DNA of 64,000 nt from Asanoa ishikariensis (GTDB taxonomy: Bacteria; Actinomycetota; Actinomycetes; Mycobacteriales; Micromonosporaceae), in assembly GCF_900107455.1 (NCBI RefSeq), contig NZ_FNQB01000003.1:1364001-1428000 (forward strand), given 5' to 3'. Shown piece after piece: positions 46,336-54,709 of the stretch. The position numbers were made by a program, and so were the translations under genes. Below the pieces are notes generated by a model, which was not told the origin of the DNA, did not search any database, and saw only the letters and a program-made list of their open reading frames with translations. Positions within the stretch are counted from its first letter, which is position 1. Every line of letters starts with the position of its first letter.

Positions 46336-46495
46336 GGACAGCCGCCCTCGTCGAAGAAACGGAAGATCCTGGTTTCGTGAAGGTACCTCGCGTCTAGTGA
46401 CAATGATCCGGTTTTGGAGGGATTTGGCGGCCCGACGATTGATCGATCCGCACAGCCCAACGTCTCTGGCCCTGGTCGATGGCTACGGTCACCGG

Positions 46496-47287
46496 ATGGC
46501 ATGTGGACCTTTGTTCGTTCTCGCCGACATCCATGGACACCGGGACGAACTGGCCGGTGCGCTGCGTGCGGCCGGGTTGGTCGACGGCGCCGGTCGGTGG
46601 GCCGGCGGCGATGCCCGGCTGTGGCTGCTGGGCGACTACGTCGACCGCGGCCCCGACGGGATCGGCGTCATCGACGACCTGCGCGCCCTCGCGCCGGCTG
46701 CGGCGGCCGCGGGCGGACAGGTGCGAGCGCTGCTGGGCAACCACGAGGCGCAGATACTCGCGGCCCATCGGTTCGGTGCCGCGCCCGTGCCGGGCTGGGA
46801 AGAGCCTGGCGGCTTTCGGGGCGGCTGGGCGCGGTTCGGTGGTAAGGAGACGGACCTGCGCCGCCTGACCCCTGACCACATCGACTGGATCATGCGGCTG
46901 CCCGCTGTCGGCCTGGTCGACGGGCATCTGCTGGTGCACTCGGACACGCTCGGCTACCTGGAGTTCGGCTCGACCATCGAGCAGATCAACGCGGCCGTCG
47001 CTGCGGCATCGCGAAGCACGGACCTGGCGAGCTGGCTCACGTTCTGCGGCCGGATGAGTGGCCGTGGCGCATTTCGCGACGCCGAGCCGTCCCGTCCGGA
47101 CGACGCCGTCTCGCGGATGCTGCGCGCGCTCGGCGGCGACGTGCTCGTGCACGGGCACAGCACGCTCACGAAGCATTTCGGGGTCCAGATGGTCACGGAA
47201 GGCCTGCGGTACGCCGACGGCCGGGTGCTCGCCATCGACGGCGGCGTCTACGAGGGCGGCCGCCTGCTGCTCACGCGGTTGACCTGA
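46496..47287 (+). CDS. PPP-type metallophosphoesterase
   Basis: 263 residues. The full signature is present: DIHGH, GDYVDRGPDG, LLGNHE, HSDTLGY and VHGHS, with a C-terminal AIDGGV. It resembles bacterial serine/threonine protein phosphatases and diadenosine-tetraphosphatases. The ATG at 46496 is chosen because TACGGT (46484-46489) ends six bases upstream; a longer start at 46403 is possible. A hairpin follows the stop. Confidence 0.88.
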   Translation: MACGPLFVLADIHGHRDELAGALRAAGLVDGAGRWAGGDARLWLLGDYVDRGPDGIGVIDDLRALAPAAAAAGGQVRALLGNHEAQILAAHRFGAAPVPGWEEPGGFRGGWARFGGKETDLRRLTPDHIDWIMRLPAVGLVDGHLLVHSDTLGYLEFGSTIEQINAAVAAASRSTDLASWLTFCGRMSGRGAFRDAEPSRPDDAVSRMLRALGGDVLVHGHSTLTKHFGVQMVTEGLRYADGRVLAIDGGVYEGGRLLLTRLT

Positions 47288-47293
47288 CACGTT

Positions 47294-47311
47294 CTCCCCC
47301 ACGCGGGGGAT
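47294..47311 (+). terminator. Short GC hairpin after the phosphoesterase gene
   Basis: TCCCCC-ACGC-GGGGGA just past the stop codon. Short but strong; likely terminator. Confidence 0.5.
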
Positions 47312-47367
47312 CGGGATGGCTCGCGGAGGTGAGTTCGGCTTCCTCCCGCCCGCTTAGCGTCGATCAC

Positions 47368-48288
47368 ATGTCCATCGCTGTTGAGGTGCCAACTCGAAAC
47401 ACTCCACACAGGAGTACGGCGGGCAGGTGGCCCGTCCTGCGGCTGACGCGGCCGTGGTTCTGGCCCCTGAGCTGGGCGGGCGCCCTCTTCGGCGCGGTCG
47501 TCGCCACGGGCGATTGGTTGCCCGCCCGCGGAAGTGTCCCGGCGACCGCCGCGGCCGTCCTCGTCCTCGGCCCGCTGGTGTGGGCCTGGGTGTTCGCCCT
47601 CAACGACCTGCACGATCTGCCCAGCGACCGACGCAACCCCCGCAAGGCCACTGCCCCACTCGTCACCGGCCAGCTCACCCCGGCCGACCTGCGCCGCTGC
47701 GCCCGCTGGTCCGCCATCGCCGCAGTCGCGGCGGCGACCGTAGCGGGACCCACGTTCCTCGCCGGCACCGCAGCCGTCCTGCTCCTGGGCTGGCTGTACA
47801 GCGTGCCCCCGGTCCGGCTCAAGACCCGCCCCGGTGTGGACGTGGCCGTCAACGCCGTCGTCGTGGGGGTGCTCGGCCCGCTGGCTGGATGGTCGCTACA
47901 CCGCCCGGTCCTGGACTACCCGCCGGTCCTGGTCGCCCTGGGTCTGCTCCTGGCCGCCGCGTTGTACCTGCCCACCACCGTCATCGACCACGTCGCCGAT
48001 CGCGAGGCCGGCTACACGACCACGGCCGTGCGGTGGAGCGCGTCGACGTGCTACCGCGCGGGCCTCACGTCATGGGCCGCGGCGAACGCCCTCTGGCTGA
48101 CGTGCTGCCACCTCGACGTGTTCGTCGAACGCGACTCGTGGCTGGTCCAGACCATCGCGGCGCCATTGCTGGTCGCGGTGTACGCCGTGCTGACCCGGCG
48201 GCCGTCGATACCACGGCTCGCGGTGGTCGCGACCGCGTTCGCAGTCCCGGCGACGGACTTCCTCCTCGCCTACAGCAGCACGGGCTAG
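47368..48288 (+). CDS. UbiA-family prenyltransferase
   Basis: 306 residues, about eight membrane helices. Both Asp-rich motifs for prenyl diphosphate binding are present: NDLHDLPSDRRNP and DHVADREAGYTT. It would transfer a prenyl group to an aromatic or sugar acceptor within the membrane. TAGCGT (47355-47360) ends seven bases before the ATG and no ribosome site exists, suggesting a leaderless mRNA. No quinone or carotenoid genes are adjacent, so the acceptor is unknown. Confidence 0.9.
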   Translation: MSIAVEVPTRNTPHRSTAGRWPVLRLTRPWFWPLSWAGALFGAVVATGDWLPARGSVPATAAAVLVLGPLVWAWVFALNDLHDLPSDRRNPRKATAPLVTGQLTPADLRRCARWSAIAAVAAATVAGPTFLAGTAAVLLLGWLYSVPPVRLKTRPGVDVAVNAVVVGVLGPLAGWSLHRPVLDYPPVLVALGLLLAAALYLPTTVIDHVADREAGYTTTAVRWSASTCYRAGLTSWAAANALWLTCCHLDVFVERDSWLVQTIAAPLLVAVYAVLTRRPSIPRLAVVATAFAVPATDFLLAYSSTG

Positions 48289-48563
48289 TCCCGGAACTTG
48301 CTCCAGTCGCGGAACTCGCGCTCCGGGGGTTGCCCACGGCGTGCGGCGCTGATCGACAGCGCGATCAAGCAGACAAGCAGGCTCAGGAACAGCGCGGGCA
48401 CACCGAGAGCACCGAACAGCAGGCGGGCACCGTCCGCCTCCGAGAAGATCTGGGCGCCTTCCGGCGGATGGTCGGGCATCGCATAGGTGGCCCCGCAACA
48501 GAACACCACCACCGCGGCATGGCCGGCCACGAGCCAGAGCGCCTCCTTCCCCGTGCGGTTCAT
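48285..48563 (-). CDS. Small two-helix membrane protein
   Basis: 92 residues: helix 1 (about 8-29, LWLVAGHAAVVVFCCGATYA), a short external acidic loop, helix 2 (about 48-72) and a charged tail ending DWSKFRD. TAGCCT stands seven bases before the ATG. Overlaps the UbiA stop by four bases. Unknown family. Confidence 0.65.
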   Translation of the reverse strand: MNRTGKEALWLVAGHAAVVVFCCGATYAMPDHPPEGAQIFSEADGARLLFGALGVPALFLSLLVCLIALSISAARRGQPPEREFRDWSKFRD

Positions 48564-48643
48564 GATGGCAAGGCTATGGAGACGTGCGCGTCGGCGCGTG
48601 AGTGCGCGTGCTCAGCACTACCCAGCTCGGCCCACAACGAACA

Positions 48644-49411
48644 TCAGCCCGCGGCGAAGGTGGTCCAGGTTTCGCCGACCTGGAAGCCCGCGCGCTCGAA
48701 CAGCGCCACGGTGTCGTCGCCGGAGTGCAGGAACGCGGTCCGTGCGCCCGACGCCCGTCCGTCGCGGAGCATCGCGCCGGTCAACGCCTGGGCGTGGCCC
48801 CGCCGACGGTGTGCGGGGTCGGTCGCGATGTTGGCCAGGTAGAGGTAGTCGCCGGTGCGCACGGCCAACCCGACGGTCCGCGGCGCGCCGTCCTCCTCCA
48901 GGACGTACGCGTCGAGCTCCGGCCGGTCCAATGTCGTGGCGTTGTAGAGGCCCGTGATGATCTGTGGTGGCGCACCGAAGGCCGCACCGAGCACGTTGGC
49001 GAACGTCTCGTACTCCGCACCCGGCAGCTTGCGCACCCGCGCGTTCCCCGACCCGGGGTCCGCGGTCAGCGGCAGCACCATCATGACCGACTGGGTCTGC
49101 CCGATCAGACCGTGACCGGCGGCAACGGCGGCGACCTCATCGCTTGCCGAGCCGCGCAGCCGGATGGTCCAGGGCAACTGCCCCGCGGTGTACGAGGCCG
49201 TCCGCTCAGCGAGTGCGGCGATCTCCCGGGCGTCGGGTTCGCGGCTCAGGCCGAGGACGGCGTTCAGCAGCGGAATCGGCGCACCGGTGAACAGGAGGGC
49301 GGTTCCGTGTGGGGCCGTCTCGAAACGGCCGTTCGGGGCCGCGTCGGCGATCAACTCGGCACCCTCGCGGAACGCGTTCGCGGCCGCGTCCAGCGTCTGG
49401 TCAGCAATCAT
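48644..49411 (-). CDS. GNAT-family N-acetyltransferase
   Basis: 255 residues. The acetyl-CoA loop is in LANIATDPAHRRRGHAQALT in the second half (about 190-215), with ARTAFLHSGDDTVALFERAGF following; the N-terminal half is a diverged GNAT-like domain (VMMVLPL strand). Two-domain GNATs of this kind modify antibiotics, amino acids or protein termini. The ATG at 49411 has no clear ribosome site. Confidence 0.88.
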   Translation of the reverse strand: MIADQTLDAAANAFREGAELIADAAPNGRFETAPHGTALLFTGAPIPLLNAVLGLSREPDAREIAALAERTASYTAGQLPWTIRLRGSASDEVAAVAAGHGLIGQTQSVMMVLPLTADPGSGNARVRKLPGAEYETFANVLGAAFGAPPQIITGLYNATTLDRPELDAYVLEEDGAPRTVGLAVRTGDYLYLANIATDPAHRRRGHAQALTGAMLRDGRASGARTAFLHSGDDTVALFERAGFQVGETWTTFAAG

Positions 49412-49557
49412 GACCACAGGATGCGGGCGACGCCGCAGAGGTTCGGTCGTTTCGCGGTTTGTAAGCCGGCTCACCCCTCAGGCGGTCACAGTCACCTCGA
49501 TTCCCACTTCCGTACCAGCCGGTTTGCCGGGTGCCGGATTGGAAATAGCAACTGATC

Positions 49558-50781
49558 ATGGGCGATGACCTGCGGTTTGCCGGTGACGTCGGTATCGAGG
49601 CGATCCTCGCCCGGCGCCTGGTCGAGCCGGTCTTCCAACCGGTCGTCTCGCTGGTCGACGAGCGGCCCGTCGGTTTCGAGGCGCTGGCCAGGGGTCCGGA
49701 AGGGCCTTTCCACGAGGCGCCGGCGTTGTTCGCGGCCGCGGCCCGGGCCGGCCTGTCCTCTGAGCTGGACTGGTTGTGCGCGGCGCAGGCCGGCCGCGCC
49801 TACCGCGAAGCCGCCGTGCCGGACCTGGCGCTGTTCGTCAACCTGAACCCCGACACCCTCGCCACCGACCCGCCGGACGAGCTCGTCGCGGCCTACCACG
49901 AGCTCACCGAGGAACACGACGTGGTCCTCGAGATCACCGAGCAGTCCGTGATGCGGCAGCCGGCCGCGCTGATGGAGGCGGTCCTGGACGCCCGGAGCCG
50001 CACGGCACGGATCGCGCTCGACGACATCGGGGCCGAGCCCGGGAGTCTGGCCGCGATGCCGCTGATCAATCCGGACATCATCAAGCTCGACCGGTCGATC
50101 ATCCAGGCGCGTACGAACTCGTGGGCCGTCTCCCAGGTCGTCAACGCGGTGCTGGACGAGGCGCACCGCCGCGACGCGCAGATCCTCGCCGAAGGGATCG
50201 AGCGCCCCGAACACGTCGCCGTCGCGCGGTCGATGGGCGCCACCCTGGGCCAGGGGTACCTCTTCGGTCGTCCCGGGCCGATTCCCGACCGCGTCCGCCG
50301 CTCGGAGCAGCAGCTCGCGCGCGTGACGCCCCGGACCGTCACCCACAGCACCCCGTTCGACGTGCTCGCCCCGACCGCCGATGTGCACGCGACCTCGGAC
50401 GACATGTTCGCGGCGATGGTCAGCCACATCGAGAACCAGGCCACCCAGACCACGAGCCCGGCGATCCTCGCGATCAACGTCGGCGACGGCGGCTACGAGG
50501 ACGAGGCCCGCATCCGCCACACCTACCTGACCAACCGGGGCATCGACGTCTTCGTCCTCGGCACCGACACACCGCGAAACCTCGGCAACCGGATCCGTGG
50601 GATCGCCCTGTCCGACGACGACCCGCTGATCGGCGAGCGCACCGTCCTGTTCGTCGGCAGCCGCTACGGCAGCGCCGCCTTCGCCCGCCGAACGGACGGC
50701 ACACTGCACGCCGGCACCTGCTACAACCCCGAACGCGTCATCGAAGCGGTGCTCACCCTGGTCAACCGCCTGGCGAGCTAG
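49558..50781 (+). CDS. EAL-domain protein with C-terminal DICT-like sensor, copy 2
   Basis: 407 residues, same architecture as the protein at 29882-31144. EAL motifs: VFQPVVSLVDERPVGFEALA, VNLNPDT, LEITEQS, ALDDIGAEP, IKLDRS, LAEGIERPEH and LGQGYLFGRPG, so c-di-GMP hydrolysis is expected. The C-terminal part starts at HSTPFDVL (about 262) and contains ILAINVGDGGYEDEARIRHT and VFVLGTDTPRN, a DICT-like sensor. It ends four bases into the convergent nitrilase gene. Confidence 0.9.
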   Translation: MGDDLRFAGDVGIEAILARRLVEPVFQPVVSLVDERPVGFEALARGPEGPFHEAPALFAAAARAGLSSELDWLCAAQAGRAYREAAVPDLALFVNLNPDTLATDPPDELVAAYHELTEEHDVVLEITEQSVMRQPAALMEAVLDARSRTARIALDDIGAEPGSLAAMPLINPDIIKLDRSIIQARTNSWAVSQVVNAVLDEAHRRDAQILAEGIERPEHVAVARSMGATLGQGYLFGRPGPIPDRVRRSEQQLARVTPRTVTHSTPFDVLAPTADVHATSDDMFAAMVSHIENQATQTTSPAILAINVGDGGYEDEARIRHTYLTNRGIDVFVLGTDTPRNLGNRIRGIALSDDDPLIGERTVLFVGSRYGSAAFARRTDGTLHAGTCYNPERVIEAVLTLVNRLAS

Positions 50782-51599
50782 ACGGACAGCGTGCGCCGTT
50801 CGCGTTCGGGCCGCCCGATGCCCTCCTCGGTGAGGACCGGGTGGTCGGCCCGGGCCAGCGCCAGCACCTCCGGGTCGAGGCGGCCGATCGCCACCGCCGG
50901 TTCGGCGGCGCCCGCGTCGGTGAGCAGGGTGCCGTCCGGGTTCCAGATCGCGCTGCCGCCACAGCCGACCAGCGGCCCGCTGCGGCCGCTATGGTTGGCC
51001 AGCACGGCGTAGCAGGTGTTGTCCTGCGCCCGGGCCGGAAGCTGGGTGGCGCGCCGGTGTGCGCTGCGGCCCGGGTTGAACATCGCGCCGACGAGGTACG
51101 CGTGGCAGCCGTCGAGTGCGGCGGCCCGGGCGTGCTCCGGGAAACCCGTGTCGGCGCAGATGCCCAGGCCGAGGCGCCAGCCGTCGACCTCCAGCGTGCA
51201 GCCGTGCGCGCCGGCCGTGGCACCCGCGACCCGTTCGGTGGCGGTCGGCCGCTGCTTGTCGTAGCGGCCCACGACACTGCCGGACCGGTCGAACACCAGG
51301 GCCGAGATGTACGCCTGACCGGACGCCACCACCGGTGCGCCGATCACGACCGCCGTGCCGGTCTCGGCGCACGCCTTGGCCAGCGGTTCGAGGCGGTCGT
51401 CGTCGGGCTCCACCGCGTGCGAGCGGAGCACGGCCAGCTCGTACCCGGTCAGGAAGAGCTCCGGGAGGACGAGCACGGCGGCGCCGGCGGCCTGGCGGAC
51501 GAGCGCGGCCGCGGTGGCCACGTTGGCGGCCACGTCGAGGGACACGCAGGTGGCCTGGCCGGCGGCGACGGTCAGCGGTTCAGGGGGCAGTGGATGCAC
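50778..51599 (-). CDS. Carbon-nitrogen hydrolase (nitrilase superfamily)
   Basis: 273 residues. The Glu-Lys-Cys triad is complete: Glu47 in VLPELFLTGYE, Lys115 in YDKQRP and Cys148 in GICADTGFPE. It would hydrolyse an amide or nitrile, as aliphatic amidases and N-carbamoyl hydrolases do. Start is GTG 51599 with TAGGCT six bases upstream (leaderless pattern). Not linked to the distant catabolic operon in this window. Confidence 0.92.
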   Translation of the reverse strand: MHPLPPEPLTVAAGQATCVSLDVAANVATAAALVRQAAGAAVLVLPELFLTGYELAVLRSHAVEPDDDRLEPLAKACAETGTAVVIGAPVVASGQAYISALVFDRSGSVVGRYDKQRPTATERVAGATAGAHGCTLEVDGWRLGLGICADTGFPEHARAAALDGCHAYLVGAMFNPGRSAHRRATQLPARAQDNTCYAVLANHSGRSGPLVGCGGSAIWNPDGTLLTDAGAAEPAVAIGRLDPEVLALARADHPVLTEEGIGRPERERRTLSV

Positions 51600-51713
51600 G
51601 AACGCAGCCTAGCGATGAAACTTACTTACAAAACGCGCGTACGGCGTGGCGCCTATTGACGCGGTCTTCATCGATGGAGCAAGGTGGCCCGAGGCAATCC
51701 CCGGAGGCGCGAC

Positions 51714-53663
51714 ATGCGACGAACCCTCAGTTACCTGTCCGCGGCGACCCTCACGCTCGCCGGACTCACCCTCACCACTCCGGCGCAGGCAAGCGCCCCG
51801 CCGGCCGACCGCCAGCAGGTCTACGCCGCCGCGGCGGACGAGTTCGGCGTACCCGAAAGCGTCCTGCTCGGTGTGTCCTATCTGGAGTCCCGCTGGAACC
51901 GCAACGCCGGCAGGCCAAGCACCAGCGGCGGCTTCGGCCCGATGCACCTCACCGACGCCGCCGCCGTCAAGGCGCTCCCCCATACGCACGACGGCGCGTC
52001 CGACGACCCACGCGGCGACGAGAGCCGCCCGCTGCCGGCCCCCACGGCTCAGGCCGACGACCCGGCACCGGCGGCCGAGGCACTCCAGACCCTCGACGCG
52101 GCGGCCGCGCTGACCGGCGCCGAGAAGGAGGCGCTGCGCACCGACCCGGCGGCCAACATCCGCGGCGGTGCCGCACTGCTCGCCGACTACCAGCGGGCGC
52201 TCGGCGCGCCGGCCGGTGCGAGCAGTGACCCGGCCGCCTGGTACGGCGCCGTGGCCCGCTACTCGGGCGCCGAGACCACGGAGGCGGCGACGGCGTTCGC
52301 TGACGAGGTCTACGCGACCATCCGGGACGGTGCCGCGCGCACCACGGACGACGGCCAGGCCGTCACGCTCGCGGGGCGGTCGGTGGCGCCCCAGCGAGCC
52401 CAGGCGGACCGCCTCGGCCTGCGTCGGACCGAGCGGCCCGACGGGCTGGAGTGCCCGGTGACCGTGGCCTGCGAGTGGATCCCGGCACCCTACGAGCAGA
52501 CCGGGCCGGCCGCCGGGAACTACGGCAACCACGACCTGTCCGAGCGGCCGAAGCGGCAGAAGATCGAGTACATCGTCATCCACGACACCGAGGGCTCCTA
52601 CGCCACCACGCTCAACCTGGTGCAGGACCCGACGTACGTGAGCTGGCACTACACGCTGCGGTCGGTCGACGGCCAGATCGCCCAGCACGTCAAGACCAAG
52701 GACGTCGCCTGGCACGCCGGCAACTGGGACGTCAACGCCCGCTCGGTCGGGCTCGAGCACGAGGGCTTCGCCGCCGACGGAAGCTGGTACACCGAGGCGC
52801 TCTACCGCTCCTCGGCCAAGCTGGTCCGCTACCTGGCCAAGCGCTTCGACGTGCCGCTGAACCGGCAGCATATCCTCGGCCACGACACCGTGCCCGGCAC
52901 CACCGCGGCGACGGTCCGCGGCATGCACTGGGACCCGGGCCCGTACTGGGACTGGTCGCACTACTTCGATCTGCTCGGCGCGCCGCTGTGGTCGACCGGC
53001 ACCTCGCTCACGGGGCTGGTGCAGATCGACCCGGACTACGCCACCAACCAGCCCGCGTTCACCGGCTGCGTCACGGCCGGTGTGCCGTGCACACCGCACG
53101 GCTCGTCCGCGATCGTGCTCCGCACCGCCCCGTCGGCCGACGCCCCGCTGCTCACCGACCTCGGGCTGCACCCGGACGGGTCACCGTCCACGATGCACAT
53201 CTCCGACCACGGTGCGCGCGCCTCGGCGGGCCAGACCTTCGCGCTGGCCGGCCGCCAGGGTGACTGGACGGCGATCTGGTACCTCGGCCAGCAGGGCTGG
53301 TTCCTCAACCCACGCTCGGCGCCGACCGCCAACTGGCAGCTCGGCCTGGTCGCGGTGCCGAAGCAGGGCAAGGCGACGATCCCGGTGTACGGGCGGGCCT
53401 ACCCGGAGGCGGCGGCGTACCCGGCCGGCGTCCCGGTCCAGGCGATCTCGCCGTTGCAGTACACGCTGTCGGCCGGGCAGCGCTACGCGGTCGGCGCGGT
53501 GCTCCCGGGCCAGTACTACCGGGCGACCACGTTCGCCGCCACCTCACCGGGTGACTGGACGGTGATCCAGGGCGACAAGACGTACGTCGAGATCCAGTTC
53601 GGTCAGCGGGTGGCGTTCGTCGACAAGGCCGACGTCAACCTGCGGCTCTCGATCGGCGGCTGA
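51714..53663 (+). CDS. Secreted peptidoglycan N-acetylmuramoyl-L-alanine amidase with N-terminal lysozyme-like domain
   Basis: 649 residues. Signal peptide (1-27, ending TPAQASA); an SLT/lysozyme-like domain (about 30-195) with the catalytic-type Glu in SYLESRWN, interrupted by an Ala/Pro/Asp-rich insert; an Amidase_2 zinc domain (about 285-430) with His in VIHDTEGS and RQHILGHDTVPGT; then two SH3-like or cell-wall-binding stretches (ILRTAPSADAPL, WTAIWYLGQQGWFL) to the end. It would cut the stem peptide from MurNAc, perhaps with glycan cleavage as well. GGAGG precedes the ATG at 51714. Confidence 0.9.
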   Translation: MRRTLSYLSAATLTLAGLTLTTPAQASAPPADRQQVYAAAADEFGVPESVLLGVSYLESRWNRNAGRPSTSGGFGPMHLTDAAAVKALPHTHDGASDDPRGDESRPLPAPTAQADDPAPAAEALQTLDAAAALTGAEKEALRTDPAANIRGGAALLADYQRALGAPAGASSDPAAWYGAVARYSGAETTEAATAFADEVYATIRDGAARTTDDGQAVTLAGRSVAPQRAQADRLGLRRTERPDGLECPVTVACEWIPAPYEQTGPAAGNYGNHDLSERPKRQKIEYIVIHDTEGSYATTLNLVQDPTYVSWHYTLRSVDGQIAQHVKTKDVAWHAGNWDVNARSVGLEHEGFAADGSWYTEALYRSSAKLVRYLAKRFDVPLNRQHILGHDTVPGTTAATVRGMHWDPGPYWDWSHYFDLLGAPLWSTGTSLTGLVQIDPDYATNQPAFTGCVTAGVPCTPHGSSAIVLRTAPSADAPLLTDLGLHPDGSPSTMHISDHGARASAGQTFALAGRQGDWTAIWYLGQQGWFLNPRSAPTANWQLGLVAVPKQGKATIPVYGRAYPEAAAYPAGVPVQAISPLQYTLSAGQRYAVGAVLPGQYYRATTFAATSPGDWTVIQGDKTYVEIQFGQRVAFVDKADVNLRLSIGG

Positions 53664-53681
53664 CCGCCCGCCACAGCCAGT

Positions 53682-53719
53682 CGCGGCCGTCCGGGACATC
53701 GGGGTCCCGGGCGGCCGCG
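53682..53719. terminator. Bidirectional terminator hairpin
   Basis: CGCGGCCGTCCGGGAC and GTCCCGGGCGGCCGCG, a 16-bp stem with one wobble and a six-base loop, between the convergent amidase and phosphotransferase genes. Confidence 0.8.
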
Positions 53720-53722
53720 GCT

Positions 53723-54640
53723 TCAGCTCAGGAGGGCGTCGACTGCGGCCGGGGTCAACGGCCGCGCGAGCATGGCGGCCAGACGCGCCTCCGACCGCGA
53801 CCGGTTCTCTCTTGACTCGGCTTCGTCGAGCGCCCGCCGGCCGTAGAACTGGAGCAGGTGACCCTGCACGACGATCGCCATCGAGAAGTCCGCGGGCTCC
53901 AGCACGGCGCCGCCATAGGCCGCCGCCGCCTCCGCCGCACCCTCCCCCAGGTCCCAGAGCAGCCCCGCCAGCTCCCGCTCCGGCTGCGCCGGGCCGCTGT
54001 TCTCCCAGTCGAGCACGACCAGTGGGCCGTCGGCGGTGCGTCGCACGTTCTCACCGTGGAAGTCGCGGTGGCAGGTGGTCACCCGGGCCGGGTCGGGCGG
54101 ACGGACCAGCGCGTCGAGGGCGACCAGGTCCGCCAGGTGCACGGACAGCGCGGCTTCCCACGGTGCGCCGGCGGCCGAGGCGGCCAGCTCGTGCCAGGCG
54201 GCCTCGCCCAGCGGATCGGCGAACCACGAGACGACCGGGCCGCGCGCCGGGTGCGCGACGGTGTGGAGCCGAGCCAGCATCGCGCCGAGCTCGGCGGGCG
54301 TCGGCTCGCCGGCGGACAGGTCGAGGTCGACCCATTCGTAAACCCGCAGCACCGCGCCGGGACCACTCACCGTCACGCGGCCGTCGAGGGTGTGCACCGG
54401 TCGGGGCAACGGCACCCCGGCCGCCGCGGCGGCGAGCTGGTAGGCAACGTCGGCCTCCGCGTCTTCCTCGGCCACCGGGACCAGCGCTTCCTTGACCGCC
54501 CACGAACCCCGGGCGGTGTCGAGTCGCCAGATGCGACCGAGCTCGCCACGCGCCGCGTACACCGGCGGACCGAGCGCCTCGCCGAGCCCGTAACGCGCGG
54601 TGACCATGGCCGCGACCTCGGTGGACACCACGTCGATCAT
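53723..54640 (-). CDS. Aminoglycoside phosphotransferase-fold kinase
   Basis: 305 residues of the APH superfamily. ATP-binding Lys in WAVKEAL, Brenner loop CHRDFHGENV with the catalytic Asp, and the metal site VLDWENSGP (DxE/D). Family members phosphorylate antibiotics, choline, homoserine or sugars. Nothing nearby names the acceptor. An AAGGA site lies close to the ATG. Divergent from the APC permease gene. Confidence 0.9.
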   Translation of the reverse strand: MIDVVSTEVAAMVTARYGLGEALGPPVYAARGELGRIWRLDTARGSWAVKEALVPVAEEDAEADVAYQLAAAAAGVPLPRPVHTLDGRVTVSGPGAVLRVYEWVDLDLSAGEPTPAELGAMLARLHTVAHPARGPVVSWFADPLGEAAWHELAASAAGAPWEAALSVHLADLVALDALVRPPDPARVTTCHRDFHGENVRRTADGPLVVLDWENSGPAQPERELAGLLWDLGEGAAEAAAAYGGAVLEPADFSMAIVVQGHLLQFYGRRALDEAESRENRSRSEARLAAMLARPLTPAAVDALLS

Positions 54641-54709
54641 TGTCCTTGACGCGACCGGGGAAGGCGATCAATATCCACTCGTTTGCTGTCCACTCTGGAA
54701 GGCCCTGCC

